A stretch of DNA of 64,000 nt, from positions 1-64,000 of the forward strand of contig JADJNC010000030.1 in assembly GCA_016709335.1 (NCBI GenBank), in the 5' to 3' direction. This stretch comes from Candidatus Propionivibrio dominans. Lineage in GTDB: Bacteria; Pseudomonadota; Gammaproteobacteria; Burkholderiales; Rhodocyclaceae. The notes under the pieces were generated by a model. It was given only the letters and a program-made list of their open reading frames with translations. It ran no database searches and was not told the origin of the DNA. Positions 8,906 to 18,536 of the stretch are shown here, in pieces; position 1 is the stretch's first letter; each line of letters opens with the position of its first letter. Made by a program: the position numbers and the translations under genes.

Positions 8906-9598
8906 ATGCAACCGCAATTTCAGATGACAGGTCAGGCCACCCAGGACTTATCGCTGCAACAGAACAAGGTCTTGCGTAACACCTATATGTTGCTCGCCTT
9001 GTCCATGGTGCCAACGGTAATCGGCGCTCTGCTTGGCGTGCGGATGGGCTTCTCGTTTTTTGCCGGCAGCCCGATGATTTCATTCATGGTGTTTCTGGGA
9101 GTCGCCTTCGCTTTCATGTGGGGTATCGAACGCACCAAGAACAGTGGCATGGGTGTTGTTCTGTTGCTCGGCTTTACGTTCTTCATGGGCTTGATGCTTT
9201 CGCGCATTCTGCAGGTTGCGCTGGGCTTCTCCAATGGTGGCACCCTGATTGCCACGGCAGCCGGTGGTACCGGTGCCATCTTCTTTACGCTGGCTACTGT
9301 GGCAACCGTGACCAGGAAGGACTTCAGCTTCCTCGGCAAGTTCCTCTTCATCGGCGTGATCGTTGTGCTGCTTGCCGCCGTGGCCAACATCTTCTTCCAG
9401 ATCCCGGCCTTGTCATTGACCATTTCGGCCGTTGCCGTGATGATCTTCTCGGCATACATTCTCTACGACATCAGCCGCATCGTGAATGGCGGCGAGGATA
9501 ACTACATCACGGCAACGCTGGCGGTGTATCTCGATGTTTACAACGTATTTGTCAGCCTGCTGCATCTGCTGATGGCCTTCACTGGTGATCGCGACTGA
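8906..9598 (+). CDS. Bax inhibitor-1 / YccA-family membrane protein
   Basis: A 230-aa protein with seven hydrophobic segments and the BI-1 family pattern, ending YLDVYNVFVSLLHLLM. Relatives include E. coli YccA, an inner-membrane modulator of FtsH, and BI-1 proteins that act as pH-dependent calcium leaks. The ATG at 8906 is preceded by GGAGG at 8893-8897, whereas an upstream in-frame ATG at 8738 would run through the tRNA and is rejected. The acidic pair in YDISRIVNGGEDNY fits the family's di-aspartyl region. A strong terminator follows, so the gene is probably monocistronic. Interaction with the FtsH encoded at 52.3 kb is a plausible family-based guess. Confidence 0.92.
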   Translation: MQPQFQMTGQATQDLSLQQNKVLRNTYMLLALSMVPTVIGALLGVRMGFSFFAGSPMISFMVFLGVAFAFMWGIERTKNSGMGVVLLLGFTFFMGLMLSRILQVALGFSNGGTLIATAAGGTGAIFFTLATVATVTRKDFSFLGKFLFIGVIVVLLAAVANIFFQIPALSLTISAVAVMIFSAYILYDISRIVNGGEDNYITATLAVYLDVYNVFVSLLHLLMAFTGDRD

Positions 9599-9616
9599 AA
9601 CGCTTGAGGTTCTCCA

Positions 9617-9645
9617 AAAAAGGGCGACAATGGTCGCCCTTTTTG
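9617..9645. terminator. Bidirectional rho-independent terminator
   Basis: Perfect stem AAAGGGCGAC/GTCGCCCTTT with a short AAT-G loop and T- and A-tracts on both sides. It separates the convergent BI-1 gene and arnD. Confidence 0.9.
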
Positions 9646-9647
9646 TT

Positions 9648-10526
9648 TCAGTCCTGCAGAAAGGCTTCGCCCTGCATCATTCTCGGGCCGGCGCGACCGG
9701 GGACTTCGGCAAAGCGGACGACGTGCAGCGGCAGTTGATGCATGTCGAGCGTCGCGTGAATTTCTCGCAAGGCGACGAGTTGATAGTCCTTGCTCTTCCA
9801 TCCGCCAAGCAGGCGCTCGAACGCGCTGCAGAATTTCATTCCCTCCAGTTCCGCGCGCAGGGTGAAAACGTGGTCGCCGACGATGGCACTGGACAGTTGC
9901 AGAATTCGATCGGCGGCCTGGTCTGGAGAACACCCGGGTTCCAGCATGAGGATCTCGTCGAGGGTCGGTAGCGTGCTCGGCAGTTGCGGGCAGGCGACAA
10001 TTTCTCCGTCGATCACCGGTATGAAGGGATGGTTGCCGCGGCAATCGCTGGCGTAGGAGAATCCGAGCCGCTGGGTCAGGCGTAGTGCATGGCGATTCAT
10101 CCGCCATCCGGCGGCGCCATGTGTTCTTGGCATCTCGGCAAATATTTCCGCAAAGCGCGTGCAGGACTTGCTCATTTCGGCCTCGATCCACGAATTTCCG
10201 GCCTGATGAACTTTCTGTTCCCAGCCGACACGATCCCAGGCGTGAATGCCGGTTTCAAACCCGGTGTTGTTTGCCTGACGCAGTATTTCGGTGCAGCGGG
10301 TTCCGATGCTCGGGCCCGGTAGCAGGCGACCATAGAGGCGAGTGCTCAGACCATAGTAGCGGCCAAGGGACGAGGAAAGCTCTTCGCGGCCGGAATGGTC
10401 GGGGCCAAGCGAGAAAAAGAAGGTGCCCCCGGCATTGTGGCGCTGGAGGATTTCGATCAGTGCCGGAACGCCTGAAAGTGTTCCACGGTAAGTGTCGACG
10501 TCGATCTTGAGTGCGATGCGTTTCAT
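9648..10526 (-). CDS. arnD: ArnD-like polysaccharide deacetylase
   Basis: The 292-aa protein aligns along its whole length, from memory, with E. coli ArnD, the deformylase that removes the formyl group from undecaprenyl-phosphate-linked 4-formamido-arabinose during lipid A modification. Family landmarks are present: the start LKIDVDTYRGT with the metal-binding aspartate, TFFFSLGPD, IHAWDRVGW, AAGWRMN, SDCRG and the late HAE-like ELEG segment. The chosen ATG at 10526 gives the family N-terminus; an upstream TTG at 10556 is less likely. Other arn genes are absent from the window, so a related deacetylase role is possible. It lies 66 bases behind the Mth938-like gene on the same strand. Confidence 0.8.
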   Translation of the reverse strand: MKRIALKIDVDTYRGTLSGVPALIEILQRHNAGGTFFFSLGPDHSGREELSSSLGRYYGLSTRLYGRLLPGPSIGTRCTEILRQANNTGFETGIHAWDRVGWEQKVHQAGNSWIEAEMSKSCTRFAEIFAEMPRTHGAAGWRMNRHALRLTQRLGFSYASDCRGNHPFIPVIDGEIVACPQLPSTLPTLDEILMLEPGCSPDQAADRILQLSSAIVGDHVFTLRAELEGMKFCSAFERLLGGWKSKDYQLVALREIHATLDMHQLPLHVVRFAEVPGRAGPRMMQGEAFLQD

Positions 10527-10592
10527 GACTGTCTTGTCTGAATTTTTGTCGGGCAAGCCGGCAGGTTGCGATGAGGGTCTGAGTTCTGAAGG

Positions 10593-10964
10593 TCAGTCAA
10601 AGATCAGACCGGCAGCGACCTTGCGCCCTTCACTGACCAGAACGTTATAGGTGCGGCAGGCGGCCTGAATATCCATCACTTCCAGACCTTTCTGCGCCTG
10701 GATGAGCGGCCTGAGCAGTTCGGGACGTGGAAAGCGCAGTTGCTTGCCCGTGCCAAGAAGAACGATCTCGGCATCGAGGGAGGCGAGCAATTCAAAATCG
10801 GTAACATTGAGCGTTGCGAAGCTCGCCTGAGTCCAGTCGGGGATCAGTCGATCGGGAAGTACGACAAGGTTGCTGGTGTGGCGGATGGCATTGACGCTGA
10901 CATAGCCCTCGCCGTAAGCGGTAAAGGCATTCTGACCCTCCATCTGGACGAGCTGCAGCTTCAT
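10593..10964 (-). CDS. Mth938-like domain protein (DUF498)
   Basis: A 123-aa protein with the Mth938/AAMDC-type fold signature: an N-terminal FTAYGEGYVSVN, a central LLGTGKQLRFPRPEL, and the end GLEVMDIQAACRTYNVLVSEGRKVAAGLIF. Proteins of this family are small and uncharacterised; the eukaryotic relative NDUFAF3 is a complex I assembly factor. The start at 10964 (MKLQL) is chosen over a GTG 15 bases upstream. It precedes arnD on the minus strand and may be cotranscribed. In many betaproteobacteria it lies next to the alaA-hom block, as here. Confidence 0.88.
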   Translation of the reverse strand: MKLQLVQMEGQNAFTAYGEGYVSVNAIRHTSNLVVLPDRLIPDWTQASFATLNVTDFELLASLDAEIVLLGTGKQLRFPRPELLRPLIQAQKGLEVMDIQAACRTYNVLVSEGRKVAAGLIFD

Positions 10965-11112
10965 AAAATTGCGGTGCACCAGGCGATAAAGTAGGATTAT
11001 AGCTTTTTGCTGCTCGTTATTTGAAGGTGAGCTTGCCCGCCGCCATTTGCAGTAGCTGGATTGTAATCAGAAAGGACGGTTTGCCCCAGGGCAGCCGCAA
11101 TGGTTGAATGTA

Positions 11113-12339
11113 ATGGAACCCGTACTCAAATCGATCAAGCTGGCCAACGTCTGTTATGACATTCGCGGGCCGGTGTTGCAGCAGGCCAAGCAGATGGAAG
11201 ACGAGGGGCACAAGATCATCAAGCTGAATATCGGCAATCTTGCGGCCTTCGGCTTCGATTCGCCGGAAGAAATCCAGCTCGACATGATTCGCAACCTGCC
11301 CTACGCGGCAGGCTATTCCGATTCAAAAGGCATTTTCCCCGCCCGCAAGGCGGTCATGCACTACACCCAGCAGAAACACATCAAGGGTGTGACGCTGGAA
11401 GACATCTACATTGGCAACGGCGTTTCGGAACTGATCGTGATGGCCATGAATGCCTTGCTCAACGAAGGCGATGAAGTGCTGGTGCCGGCACCCGATTATC
11501 CGCTGTGGACGGCAGCGGTCAGCCTTTCCGGCGGGACGCCGCGACATTATCTGTGCGATGAGGACAACGAGTGGCTGCCGGACCTCGACGACATTCGCGC
11601 CAAGATTACGCCGAAGACCCGCGCCATCGTCGTCATCAACCCGAATAACCCGACCGGCGCCCTCTACCCGGACAGCATGCTGCTGGCAATCATCGCCATC
11701 GCCCGTGAGCACGGCCTGATCATCTATGCCGACGAAGTTTACGACAAGGTGCTCTACGATGGCCGGACGCACACGGCGATTGCCTCGCTGGCCGAGGATG
11801 TGCTGATGCTCAGCTTCAATGGCCTGTCGAAAAACTACCGCTCCTGCGGTTATCGCGCCGGCTGGATGGTCGTTTCCGGCGATCTGCGCGATGCCCGCGA
11901 CTACATCGAGGGGCTTGATATGCTCGCCTCGATGCGTCTGTGCGCCAACGTTCCGGGGCAGTTCGGCATTCAGACGGCGCTTGGCGGTTACCAGAACATC
12001 GATGACCTGATCGCGCCAAGCGGGCGCATGTGCCGCCAGCGCAACCTGGCGCATGAACTGATCACGGCCATTCCAGGCGTCACCTGCGTCAAGCCGAAGG
12101 CCACGCTGTACATGTTTCCGCGACTAGACCCGAAGGTTTACCCGATCACCGACGATCAGGATTTCATCGCCGAACTGTTGCAGGAGGAGCGGGTTCTCCT
12201 GGTTCAGGGTACCGGCTTCAACTGGCCCAATCCCGATCACTTCCGTCTTGTTTTTCTGCCGCACGAAGACGATCTGCGCGAAGCGATTGCCCGTATCGCG
12301 CGCTTCCTTGAGGGGTATCGCAAGCGGCATGGCACCTGA
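11113..12339 (+). CDS. alaA: Alanine-type PLP aminotransferase (AlaA)
   Basis: A 408-aa fold-type I aminotransferase closely matching E. coli AlaA (glutamate-pyruvate transaminase) by motif: VCYDIRGPVL, YIGNGVSELIV, VPAPDYPLWTA, INPNNPTGA, YADEVYDKVLYD, the PLP lysine in NGLSKNYR, and GWMV. The ATG at 11113 matches the family start; an upstream TTG at 11104 is possible. Relative to E. coli the segment GNPAPFGF reads GNLAAFGF. The gene leads a tight run with the acetyltransferase and hom, so it may supply alanine, or act more broadly, alongside aspartate-family synthesis. Confidence 0.92.
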   Translation: MEPVLKSIKLANVCYDIRGPVLQQAKQMEDEGHKIIKLNIGNLAAFGFDSPEEIQLDMIRNLPYAAGYSDSKGIFPARKAVMHYTQQKHIKGVTLEDIYIGNGVSELIVMAMNALLNEGDEVLVPAPDYPLWTAAVSLSGGTPRHYLCDEDNEWLPDLDDIRAKITPKTRAIVVINPNNPTGALYPDSMLLAIIAIAREHGLIIYADEVYDKVLYDGRTHTAIASLAEDVLMLSFNGLSKNYRSCGYRAGWMVVSGDLRDARDYIEGLDMLASMRLCANVPGQFGIQTALGGYQNIDDLIAPSGRMCRQRNLAHELITAIPGVTCVKPKATLYMFPRLDPKVYPITDDQDFIAELLQEERVLLVQGTGFNWPNPDHFRLVFLPHEDDLREAIARIARFLEGYRKRHGT

Positions 12340-12781
12340 GATGCGCGTTGTTGCCGTTACCGACGACGCCGGCGGGATGACTGAGCCGGGCTGGCTGGTC
12401 CAGGCGGAAGCCGTGCATCGGCAACTGCGGCCGCAACTTCCGGAAGATTACGTATCGCGTCTGTCCGGGATGTTCGCCAACGGAGCGCGCATGGCGCTGG
12501 TCGTTGATGGCAGCGTGGTACTGTCACTCGCAGTATGGCGATTGATTGAAAACACTTACGAAGGGCGTCGTTTATATGTCGACGATCTGGTGAGTGAAGA
12601 GGCACGACGCTCGCAGGGTGCTGGCAAGATGATGCTCGACTGGCTTGAAGAAAAAGCCATTGCGCTGGGCTGTGAAGTACTGGCGCTGGACTCCGGCGTG
12701 CAGCGTCAGCGTGCACACCGTTTTTATTTTCGCGAGGGAATGCATGTTTCCTCGTTTTGCTTCAGGAAGATTTTGAAATGA
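12329..12781 (+). CDS. GNAT-family N-acetyltransferase
   Basis: A 150-aa protein with the GNAT core: a strand ending in LYVDDLVSEEARRSQGAGKMMLDWL, where RSQGAG is the acetyl-CoA pyrophosphate-binding (Q/R)xxGxG/A loop, then LDSGVQRQRAHRFYFREGM. Its substrate is unknown. It overlaps the end of alaA by 11 bases and its stop overlaps the ATG of hom (ATGA), so the three genes are translationally coupled. The start at 12329 was chosen for this overlap; ATG 12341 is an alternative. Its conserved place between an aminotransferase and homoserine dehydrogenase hints at an amino-acid-related substrate. Confidence 0.85.
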   Translation: MAPEMRVVAVTDDAGGMTEPGWLVQAEAVHRQLRPQLPEDYVSRLSGMFANGARMALVVDGSVVLSLAVWRLIENTYEGRRLYVDDLVSEEARRSQGAGKMMLDWLEEKAIALGCEVLALDSGVQRQRAHRFYFREGMHVSSFCFRKILK

Positions 12782-14088
12782 AACCGATCAACGTTGGACT
12801 GCTCGGCATCGGCACCGTCGGTGGCGGCACCTTTACCGTTCTCAAACGCAATGCCGAGGAAATTACTCGCCGTGCCGGCCGGCCGATTCTGATTACACGT
12901 GTTGCCGACAAGAATCTTGAACTGGCCAGGAAAGTCACCGGCGGCGCCTGCCAGTTGACCGACGACGCTTTCGCCGTGGTCAACGATCCGGAGATCGACA
13001 TTATTGTCGAACTGATCGGTGGCTATGGCGTTGCCAGGGAACTGGTTCTCAGGGCCATCGAAAATGGTAAACATGTGGTCACCGCCAACAAGGCCTTGCT
13101 CGCCACGCACGGCAACGAGATTTTTGCTGCGGCCCAGAAACAAGGCGTGATGGTGGCCTTTGAAGCCGCCGTTGCCGGCGGCATTCCGATCATCAAGGCG
13201 CTACGTGAAGGCTTGACGGCCAACCGCATTGAATGGATCGCCGGCATCATCAACGGTACCACCAACTTCATCCTCTCCGAAATGCGCGACAAGGGGCTGC
13301 CCTTCGCGACGGTGCTGAAGGAGGCGCAGCGTCTCGGTTATGCCGAAGCAGATCCGACTTTCGACGTTGAAGGCATTGACGCCGCGCACAAGCTGACCAT
13401 CATGAGTGCCATCGCCTTTGGCAATTCGATGAGCTTCGACAAGGCGCACATCGAGGGTATCAGCAAGCTGGAAGCGGCGGATATCAAATATGCCGAACAA
13501 CTGGGCTATCGCATCAAGCTGCTGGGCATCACCAAACGCACGCCCGAGGGCGTCGAGCTGCGTGTGCATCCGACGCTGATCCCGGCCAAACGGCTGATTG
13601 CCAACGTCGAAGGGGCGATGAACGCCGTGCTGGTCAAGGGCGATGCCGTTGGCCCGACACTTTATTACGGCAAGGGGGCCGGCGCCGAGCCGACCGCTTC
13701 GTCGATCATTGCCGATCTGGTTGACGTCACGCGAATGCATACCGCCGACCCCGAGCACCGTGTCCCGCATCTCGCTTTTCAGCCGGATGCGATGGTCGAT
13801 CTGCCGATCCTGCCGCTGTCCGAGGTGATCACCAGCTATTACCTGCGTTTACGTGTCGAGGACAAGCCCGGTGTCCTCGCCGACATTACACGCATTCTTG
13901 CCGATCAGCAGATTTCGATTGACGCCATGATTCAGCGCGAGCCGGATGAAGGCGAAGACCAGACCGACATCATCATGCTCACGCACAAAACGCGCGAGAA
14001 GAACGTCGATGCGGCGATCACCAGGATCGAGGCACTGGCTGTGGTCAAAGGTAAAATCACCCGGCTGCGTCTGGAAGAACTCCTGTAA
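12778..14088 (+). CDS. hom: Homoserine dehydrogenase
   Basis: Reduces aspartate semialdehyde to homoserine, the branch point to threonine and methionine. The 436-aa protein has the N-terminal nucleotide-binding glycine motif (LLGIGTVGGGTF), the catalytic-domain signatures VTANKALLA and GIINGTTNFILSEM, and a C-terminal ACT domain (DKPGVLADITRILADQQISIDAM), which commonly gives feedback inhibition by threonine. ATG 12778 overlaps the acetyltransferase stop. Length and domain order are those of the monofunctional enzyme. Its usual partner thrC lies 1.6 kb downstream beyond two inserted genes. Confidence 0.97.
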   Translation: MKPINVGLLGIGTVGGGTFTVLKRNAEEITRRAGRPILITRVADKNLELARKVTGGACQLTDDAFAVVNDPEIDIIVELIGGYGVARELVLRAIENGKHVVTANKALLATHGNEIFAAAQKQGVMVAFEAAVAGGIPIIKALREGLTANRIEWIAGIINGTTNFILSEMRDKGLPFATVLKEAQRLGYAEADPTFDVEGIDAAHKLTIMSAIAFGNSMSFDKAHIEGISKLEAADIKYAEQLGYRIKLLGITKRTPEGVELRVHPTLIPAKRLIANVEGAMNAVLVKGDAVGPTLYYGKGAGAEPTASSIIADLVDVTRMHTADPEHRVPHLAFQPDAMVDLPILPLSEVITSYYLRLRVEDKPGVLADITRILADQQISIDAMIQREPDEGEDQTDIIMLTHKTREKNVDAAITRIEALAVVKGKITRLRLEELL

Positions 14089-14241
14089 TAATGCGGGGAT
14101 TTGCCGGGTGCCTGTAAAAACCGGAACCCGGTCAAGTCCGACACGCGGCAAGGGAGATTGCTGGTCTACATCAAAGACCTGAGGCGCTACAGGCTGGACA
14201 ATGGCTGTTCCCGCCAACTCGGTGTTTTTCAGGAGTTTTCC

Positions 14242-14499
14242 ATGCACGCGTGCGATCAACCTACCCCGGAAGCCCTTTATTCCTTTGACGCGCGTGGTAT
14301 CGCCAAACGTTTTCGCCATGCCGCCATTTTTGGCGCGATGGATGCGCTGACCCCTGGCGAGACCATGCGCTTCTGCAACGATCACGATCCCTTGCCCTTG
14401 CTTGGGCAATTGCAGGCCCGTTACGGCCAGGCCATCGCGATCAAATATGTTCAGCGCGAAGCCGGCGCCATTGTCATCGATTTCGCCAAACTGGCCTGA
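14242..14499 (+). CDS. DUF2249 domain protein
   Basis: An 85-aa protein with the DUF2249 pattern FDARGI..KRFRHAAIFGAMDALTPGETMRFCNDHDPLPLLGQLQARYG. Such domains are frequent in denitrifiers and in proteins near NO- or redox-responsive genes; their biochemical role is unknown. The ATG at 14242 has a good AGGAG site at 14231. The 154-base gap after hom holds an imperfect FNR/Dnr-like dyad (CTGGT-N4-ATCAA at 14161-14174, 8 of 10 matches), which is weak evidence for oxygen or NO control. It is followed after 18 bases by a membrane-protein gene, likely one transcription unit. Confidence 0.85.
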   Translation: MHACDQPTPEALYSFDARGIAKRFRHAAIFGAMDALTPGETMRFCNDHDPLPLLGQLQARYGQAIAIKYVQREAGAIVIDFAKLA

Positions 14500-14517
14500 A
14501 ACAGAAAGGGCGAGGGC

Positions 14518-15639
14518 GTGCTGTTCTACCTCGGTCTTTCTGCCCTTTTCGTCATTCTTGCCACATTGGCTTTTCTTCTGCTCGGGGAACCCTCTTACCT
14601 GGCAGCGACGCACCTTGTTTTTTCCCTGGCTGTCCTGCCGCTTGTCTTCGCAGCCATTGCCCATTTTGTTCCGGTACTGACCCGTAGCGCTGGGGCGCCT
14701 CAAGGTATTTGGCTGGCGCCACTGTTGCTTCAGGGGGCCGGATTTCTGGTTTTCCTGCATTTTTTCGGTGTGGCCAATACCAGCGCTCTGAATCTGGCGG
14801 CGGTTATTTCCCTGCTTCTAGCCCTTGCTTTTGCCGGCTGGTTGATGGTCAGGGCCAGACGCTGCCTTGGCAAGCCGCATCCCGGCTGGCGCTGGTATCT
14901 TGCTTCGCTTGCCTTTCTGGTGACCGGATTGGCACTGGTTCTGGTCATGCACTACTGGCCGGCTGAGCGGCAGGCGTTTCGTTTGCTGCATTTGCATCTG
15001 AATACGCTGGGGTTCATCGGATTGACCGCTATTGGCACCCTGCAAGTTCTGCTGCCGACAGTCCTGAGCGGACCCGATACCGATGCCGCCGCCCGTCTGC
15101 GCCTGGATTTACCGCTGGCGGTTGCCGGAGTGCTGTTGGTTGGTTTGGGCGCTGCCTTCTGCTTGCCACTCTCTCTTGTTGGTGCCGGATTTTTGTTTTA
15201 CATCACTTGTCGCCCCGGGCTGTCCTGGCTAAGCCGCTATGGTCTGCCGGCGATCATCGCCGATGGTGCGTCTGCAGGGCTGGCGGCGTCACTGTGTGGT
15301 TTCCTGCTGCTCCTGGCCTTTGGTGTTGCCCATGCCCTCGGGCTGCTTGAAGGGCGTAATGCGATACCGGCCTTCATGGCGGCTTTCCTCTTGCCGCTGG
15401 TAAGCGGGGCGCTGTCGCAACTGCTGCCGGTATGGCGTTACCCCGGCCGGCGCACGCCGGTCCGTGACCGGGCGCGTGAAGTACTTGTCAAGAGAGGGGC
15501 AATGCGAGCCTTGCTCTTTATCTGCGGTGGCGTCTTGCTGGCCTTCGGGCATAACGAGGGGCTTTGGCTGGCGGCCGGTGGGCTGCTGTTGTTCCTTAAC
15601 GATCTCATTGCTTCTTTCTGTTTTCCGGTACCGAAGTAG
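14518..15639 (+). CDS. Polytopic membrane protein, possibly haem-copper-oxidase-like/NnrS-like
   Basis: A 373-aa protein with about eleven to twelve hydrophobic segments and no soluble domain. Histidines sit within or at the edges of membrane segments (AIAHFVPVL, FLHFF, MHYW and LLHLHLNTLGF), a layout that recalls haem-binding membrane proteins such as NnrS or oxidase subunit I relatives, but I cannot assign it to either. It starts at a GTG preceded by a purine-rich stretch, 18 bases behind the DUF2249 gene, and the two are probably cotranscribed. Together they interrupt hom and thrC. The DUF2249 neighbour supports a redox or nitrogen-oxide context by association only. Confidence 0.6.
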   Translation: MLFYLGLSALFVILATLAFLLLGEPSYLAATHLVFSLAVLPLVFAAIAHFVPVLTRSAGAPQGIWLAPLLLQGAGFLVFLHFFGVANTSALNLAAVISLLLALAFAGWLMVRARRCLGKPHPGWRWYLASLAFLVTGLALVLVMHYWPAERQAFRLLHLHLNTLGFIGLTAIGTLQVLLPTVLSGPDTDAAARLRLDLPLAVAGVLLVGLGAAFCLPLSLVGAGFLFYITCRPGLSWLSRYGLPAIIADGASAGLAASLCGFLLLLAFGVAHALGLLEGRNAIPAFMAAFLLPLVSGALSQLLPVWRYPGRRTPVRDRAREVLVKRGAMRALLFICGGVLLAFGHNEGLWLAAGGLLLFLNDLIASFCFPVPK

Positions 15640-15719
15640 ATTCCGCGATGGGCAGTGCAGGGCCAGGGGCATGGTAAACTCGTGGTTTAGCGAAAGCCTG
15701 CAGTTTCCTCCATCCGGTC

Positions 15720-17180
15720 ATGACCATGCGCTATATCTCGACTCGCGGCGATTTACAGGATTCTCCTGGAAAAACCTTTACTGAAATCCTGCTTGGCGGC
15801 CTGGCGCCCGATGGTGGTCTCTATCTTCCGGAAACTTATCCGCAGATAACGCGCGCCGAACTGGATCAATGGCGCGGCCTGTCGTACGCCGGTCTGGCCT
15901 TTGCCGTGCTGTCGAAGTTCATTGACGATATTCCCTCTGCCGATCTGCAGGCACTGGTCGACAAGACCTATACCGCTGAAGTCTATTGCAACGGCCGTGC
16001 GGGCGACGATGCACGCGATATCACGCCGCTGCGCTGGCTTGAGCCGGGACTGGGGCTGCTGGAATTGTCCAACGGGCCGACGCTGGCCTTCAAGGACATG
16101 GCCATGCAGTTGCTCGGCAACCTGTTCGAATACGTTCTGGCGAAAAAGAACGAAGAGATCAATATTCTCGGCGCCACCTCGGGTGATACCGGTTCGGCGG
16201 CCGAATATGCGATGCGCGGAAAGCACGGCGTGCGTGTTTTCATGCTTTCGCCGCATGGCAGGATGAGCGCCTTCCAGCGTGCGCAGATGTACTCGCTGCA
16301 GGATGCCAACATCTACAATATCGCGGTGCGCGGGATGTTTGACGATGCGCAGGATATCGTCAAGGCGGTGTCCAACGACCACGCCTTCAAGGCAAGGTAC
16401 AGGATTGGGGCAGTCAATTCGATCAACTGGGCGCGTGTTGTGGCGCAGATCGTGTACTACTTCAAGGGCTACTTCGCGGCGACCGGAGGTGCGAACGGAT
16501 CAACCGACCAGCCGGTTGCATTTGCCGTGCCTTCCGGTAATTTCGGCAATATCTGCGCCGGCCATATTGCGCGCATGATGGGGCTGCCGATTGGCCGGTT
16601 GGTCATGGCGACCAACGAGAACGACGTGCTCGACGAGTTTTTCCGCACTGGCGTCTACCGTCCGCGGGCAACGGCAGAAACCCACACGACGTCGAGTCCG
16701 TCGATGGATATCTCCAAAGCATCCAACTTTGAGCGCTTCGTTTTTGACCTCGTCGGGCGCGACCCGGCGCTGATCCGCGAACTGTGGGCTAAAGTCGATG
16801 CCGGCGGCAGCTTCGATCTCTCGAAAACGGCTTACTTCGCCAGTCTGCCGAAGTTCGGCTTTGTTTCAGGAATGAGCAGCCACGCTGACCGTCTGGCAAC
16901 GATTCGTCAGACCTATGAAAAGTACGCTGTGATGGTCGATACCCATACCGCGGACGGCCTCAAAGTGGCGCTCGAGAAGCGCACGCCGGATAGCCCGATG
17001 GTGGTGCTTGAAACGGCGCTGCCGGTCAAGTTTGAAGAAACCATTGTCGAGGCGCTTGGGCGTCTTCCTGAGCGTCCGGCAGCGATGCGGGGCATTGAAA
17101 TGCTGCCACAGCGGGTCGAGGTGATGGATGTCAGTGTCGATGAGGTGAAACGGTTCATCGAATCAAGGTTGGGCGCCTGA
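15720..17180 (+). CDS. thrC: Threonine synthase
   Basis: PLP enzyme converting O-phosphohomoserine to threonine. The 486-aa protein has the family start MRYISTRG, the PLP-lysine motif LAFKDMAMQ, the glycine-rich phosphate loop GATSGDTGSAAE, and the later signatures VPSGNFGNICAG and ATNENDVL. Length fits the long (E. coli and yeast type) threonine synthase class. ATG 15720 or ATG 15726 could both start it; neither has a strong ribosome site. It completes the threonine branch begun by hom. Confidence 0.97.
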   Translation: MTMRYISTRGDLQDSPGKTFTEILLGGLAPDGGLYLPETYPQITRAELDQWRGLSYAGLAFAVLSKFIDDIPSADLQALVDKTYTAEVYCNGRAGDDARDITPLRWLEPGLGLLELSNGPTLAFKDMAMQLLGNLFEYVLAKKNEEINILGATSGDTGSAAEYAMRGKHGVRVFMLSPHGRMSAFQRAQMYSLQDANIYNIAVRGMFDDAQDIVKAVSNDHAFKARYRIGAVNSINWARVVAQIVYYFKGYFAATGGANGSTDQPVAFAVPSGNFGNICAGHIARMMGLPIGRLVMATNENDVLDEFFRTGVYRPRATAETHTTSSPSMDISKASNFERFVFDLVGRDPALIRELWAKVDAGGSFDLSKTAYFASLPKFGFVSGMSSHADRLATIRQTYEKYAVMVDTHTADGLKVALEKRTPDSPMVVLETALPVKFEETIVEALGRLPERPAAMRGIEMLPQRVEVMDVSVDEVKRFIESRLGA

Positions 17181-17246
17181 TTCCTGTTGAGCTTTGGCAA
17201 GCAGAGAGCAAAGCAGCGCTGGTGCCCTTTTTAATGCCGCAGTGGG

Positions 17247-17384
17247 CTAGAGATAGATTACGGCCGGGAAGACGGCGGCAGCGAGCACCAGCACCAGCCA
17301 CTCCAGATTATGCCGCGCCAGAAATCCGGTAAAGTGCATGACCAGAATAGTGATGGCAACCACATAAAACAGCGCGAACAGCAT
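17247..17384 (-). CDS. Small hydrophobic protein, 45 aa
   Basis: A short minus-strand ORF encodes 45 residues beginning MLFALFYVVAITILVMHFTGF and ending VFPAVIYL. Two hydrophobic stretches (about residues 2-21 and 28-45) are separated by a charged hinge with arginine and glutamate, suggesting a two-pass small membrane protein. The ATG at 17384 is preceded by AAAGGGA at good spacing, which supports translation. It lies downstream of nadC on the same strand. I do not recognise a family. The alternative is chance, but the ribosome site and uniformly hydrophobic coding argue for a real gene. Confidence 0.6.
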   Translation of the reverse strand: MLFALFYVVAITILVMHFTGFLARHNLEWLVLVLAAAVFPAVIYL

Positions 17385-17509
17385 GAAATATCCCTTTCTC
17401 TTGTTGTGCTGCGGGTGAAACAAGCTGCGTTCGTATTATCTGTTGCCAATTATAGCGACAATACTTTCCTCTGATGCCTGATTTCAACCGATGCAGGACG
17501 TCAGTTCGC

Positions 17510-18392
<883 letters not shown>

Positions 18393-18536
18393 GAAAAATC
18401 CAGAGCGCTGAATTACGGAAGCCAGAATTTTATCATCGGGCCATGAGCCAGGAGCAAAGGACACAAGAATGCTGGATTGATGTGCGGATCCGGTCTTTTC
18501 GGCATTTGTGACTGTTGCCCTGGTGGTGAACAGAAT

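Noticed and set aside
14161..14174. FNR/Dnr-type box before the DUF2249 gene
   Set aside because: Only 8 of 10 consensus positions match and no promoter is clear, so it is not listed as a feature, only as a hint.
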